A DNA stretch of 64,000 nucleotides, taken from the NCBI RefSeq assembly GCF_009758015.1, contig NZ_WSEL01000009.1, forward strand, positions 868,001-932,000, in the 5' to 3' direction. Origin of the DNA: Ramlibacter pinisoli (lineage in GTDB: Bacteria > Pseudomonadota > Gammaproteobacteria > Burkholderiales > Burkholderiaceae_C). This document shows positions 63,330-64,000 of the stretch, one piece after another. The notes under the pieces are model-generated. The model had not been told where the DNA came from. It saw only the letters and a program-made list of their open reading frames with translations, and did no database searches. The position numbers and the translations under genes are program-made. Positions within the stretch are counted from its first letter, which is position 1; every line of letters starts with the position of its first letter.

Positions 63330-63875
63330 CTAGAGCGACAGCAGGCGCTGGAAGAACGAGCGGTAGCTGCGCAGCGCCATCCGCATGTGTTCGGTGCTGT
63401 TGGCGTCGTTGCCCTGCCCCAGTCCGCGTTCCAGCGCGGAGCGCTGTTCGGCGAAGCTGCCGGCCAGGTGCTTCATCACCTGCGCCACCAGTTCGTCGGC
63501 CTGCTGCACGGCCCGCCGCGGGTCGTCGACGAAGCCGATCTGCAGGGCGTCCCAGCGGCCGCGGAAGTCCTGCGCCACCTGGGGCGGGAACAACGCTGCC
63601 AGCTCCTCGTGCAGGCCCTCGGCCGGCCGGCCGGCGTCCCGGTCCATGCCGCCGTCGGCCTCCAGCCCGGGCCGCTGCTGCTGCGGGGGACGCATCTCGG
63701 CCCTGGGCTCGGCCATGCCGCCGTGCATGCGGTCATCGCGCTGCGGCCTTTCCTCCATCACCGGTGCGCCCAGCGGCACGCCATCCGGCCCCCGGTGCTG
63801 CATCTCGCGGTGTTCCGTGCCGGCCACGAGGTCGGCGGTGCTCAGGCGTTCATGGTCAAGGTCTTCGCGGCTCAT
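63330..63875 (-). CDS. Hypothetical protein, charged N-terminus, helical C-terminus
   Basis: A 181-residue soluble protein. The first 90 residues are polar and low in complexity (His/Arg/Asp/Gln/Pro-rich: [23 protein letters not shown]). The rest looks helical ([46 protein letters not shown]). No family is recognised. Its ATG overlaps the stop of a further gene at the right edge (ATGA), so the two are coupled. It ends 12 bases from the convergent LysR stop. Confidence 0.6.
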   Translation of the reverse strand: MSREDLDHERLSTADLVAGTEHREMQHRGPDGVPLGAPVMEERPQRDDRMHGGMAEPRAEMRPPQQQRPGLEADGGMDRDAGRPAEGLHEELAALFPPQVAQDFRGRWDALQIGFVDDPRRAVQQADELVAQVMKHLAGSFAEQRSALERGLGQGNDANSTEHMRMALRSYRSFFQRLLSL

Positions 63876-64000
63876 GATTGGGTCTCCATGGCATGGTGGT
63901 CGTGCGGGTTGCGGTGGCGGGGCTCGTCCCTCGGCGGCTCGACCTGCAGCAGCTCGGCGAACAGCTCCCGGTAATGGATGACGGCCTGGCGCATGCCTTC
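63872..64000 (-). CDS. Partial gene at the right edge, 3' end only
   Basis: An open minus-strand frame enters from the right edge and stops with TGA at 63872, giving about 42 C-terminal residues (HYRELFAELLQVEPPRDEPRHRN region, ending HAMETQS). It overlaps the start of the hypothetical gene by four bases (ATGA). The fragment is too short for a family call. It may be related to its neighbour, since both are polar and rich in Arg and Asp. Confidence 0.4.
   Translation of the reverse strand, partial: EGMRQAVIHYRELFAELLQVEPPRDEPRHRNPHDHHAMETQS

Overview
The window is very GC-rich, tightly packed bacterial chromosome, most likely from a member of the Comamonadaceae (Betaproteobacteria) such as a Ramlibacter- or Variovorax-like organism. 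This is inferred from gene families and not from a marker gene. The grounds are five Bug-type (TctC) solute-binding proteins in 64 kb, a ccoNOQP-ccoGH cluster linked to fnr and hemN, a small Trp-rich protein of a betaproteobacterial type, and a pmd-type protocatechuate 4,5-cleavage operon. No rRNA, tRNA, CRISPR array, prophage or insertion sequence was recognised. The window opens inside a fumarylacetoacetase-like hydratase gene and closes inside a small unknown gene.

Region by region. 1-14.1 kb holds mixed genes: small DUF proteins, a Bug/EthD-like/zinc-dehydrogenase unit facing a LysR regulator, an HtrA-like protease, a PAP2 phosphatase, a DsbA-family protein, a glycosyltransferase, an IclR regulator, a quinone-reductase-like protein and a hybrid histidine kinase. 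14.1-19.6 kb is a malonate operon (GntR regulator, malonyl-CoA decarboxylase, Bug protein, crotonase, malonyl-CoA synthetase) with a perfect palindrome upstream. 19.9-27.3 kb has lgt, then a sugar-acid-like cluster (DUF1537 kinase, TctABC transporter, SAF-domain dehydrogenase) divergent from its own GntR gene, with two near-identical palindromes between them. 27.3-38.7 kb is mostly housekeeping and central metabolism: LysR, ilvD, a FAD/Rieske fusion protein, a c-type cytochrome, a HAF-repeat lipoprotein, acs, yqhA, an EamA transporter and an aldo/keto reductase.

39.3-54.7 kb is mainly the microaerobic respiration block. It carries ccoI, ccoS, ccoNOQP, ccoG and ccoH, a NarX/NarL-like two-component pair, a single-domain response regulator, fnr, hemN and a SafE-like protein, followed on the other strand by two universal stress proteins. 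Three FNR-box-like sequences sit at the expected control points. 54.7-63.3 kb is a protocatechuate 4,5-cleavage operon (pmdB, pmdA, pmdD, three solute-binding proteins, pmdK, pmdE and a ModA-like protein) divergent from a LysR gene. The missing dehydrogenase step, pmdC, lies 14 kb away at 39.3-40.3 kb. Its upstream region shares a 15-of-16-base motif with the pmd/LysR intergenic region, which suggests one regulon.

Intergenic DNA is scarce. The longest gene-free stretches carry palindromic repeats (38.74-39.35 kb and 47.60-47.95 kb) or a hairpin oriented like a minus-strand terminator (6.84-7.19 kb). The 39054-39294 element, a perfect 24-bp inverted repeat enclosing nested smaller stems, is the most unexplained non-coding feature.
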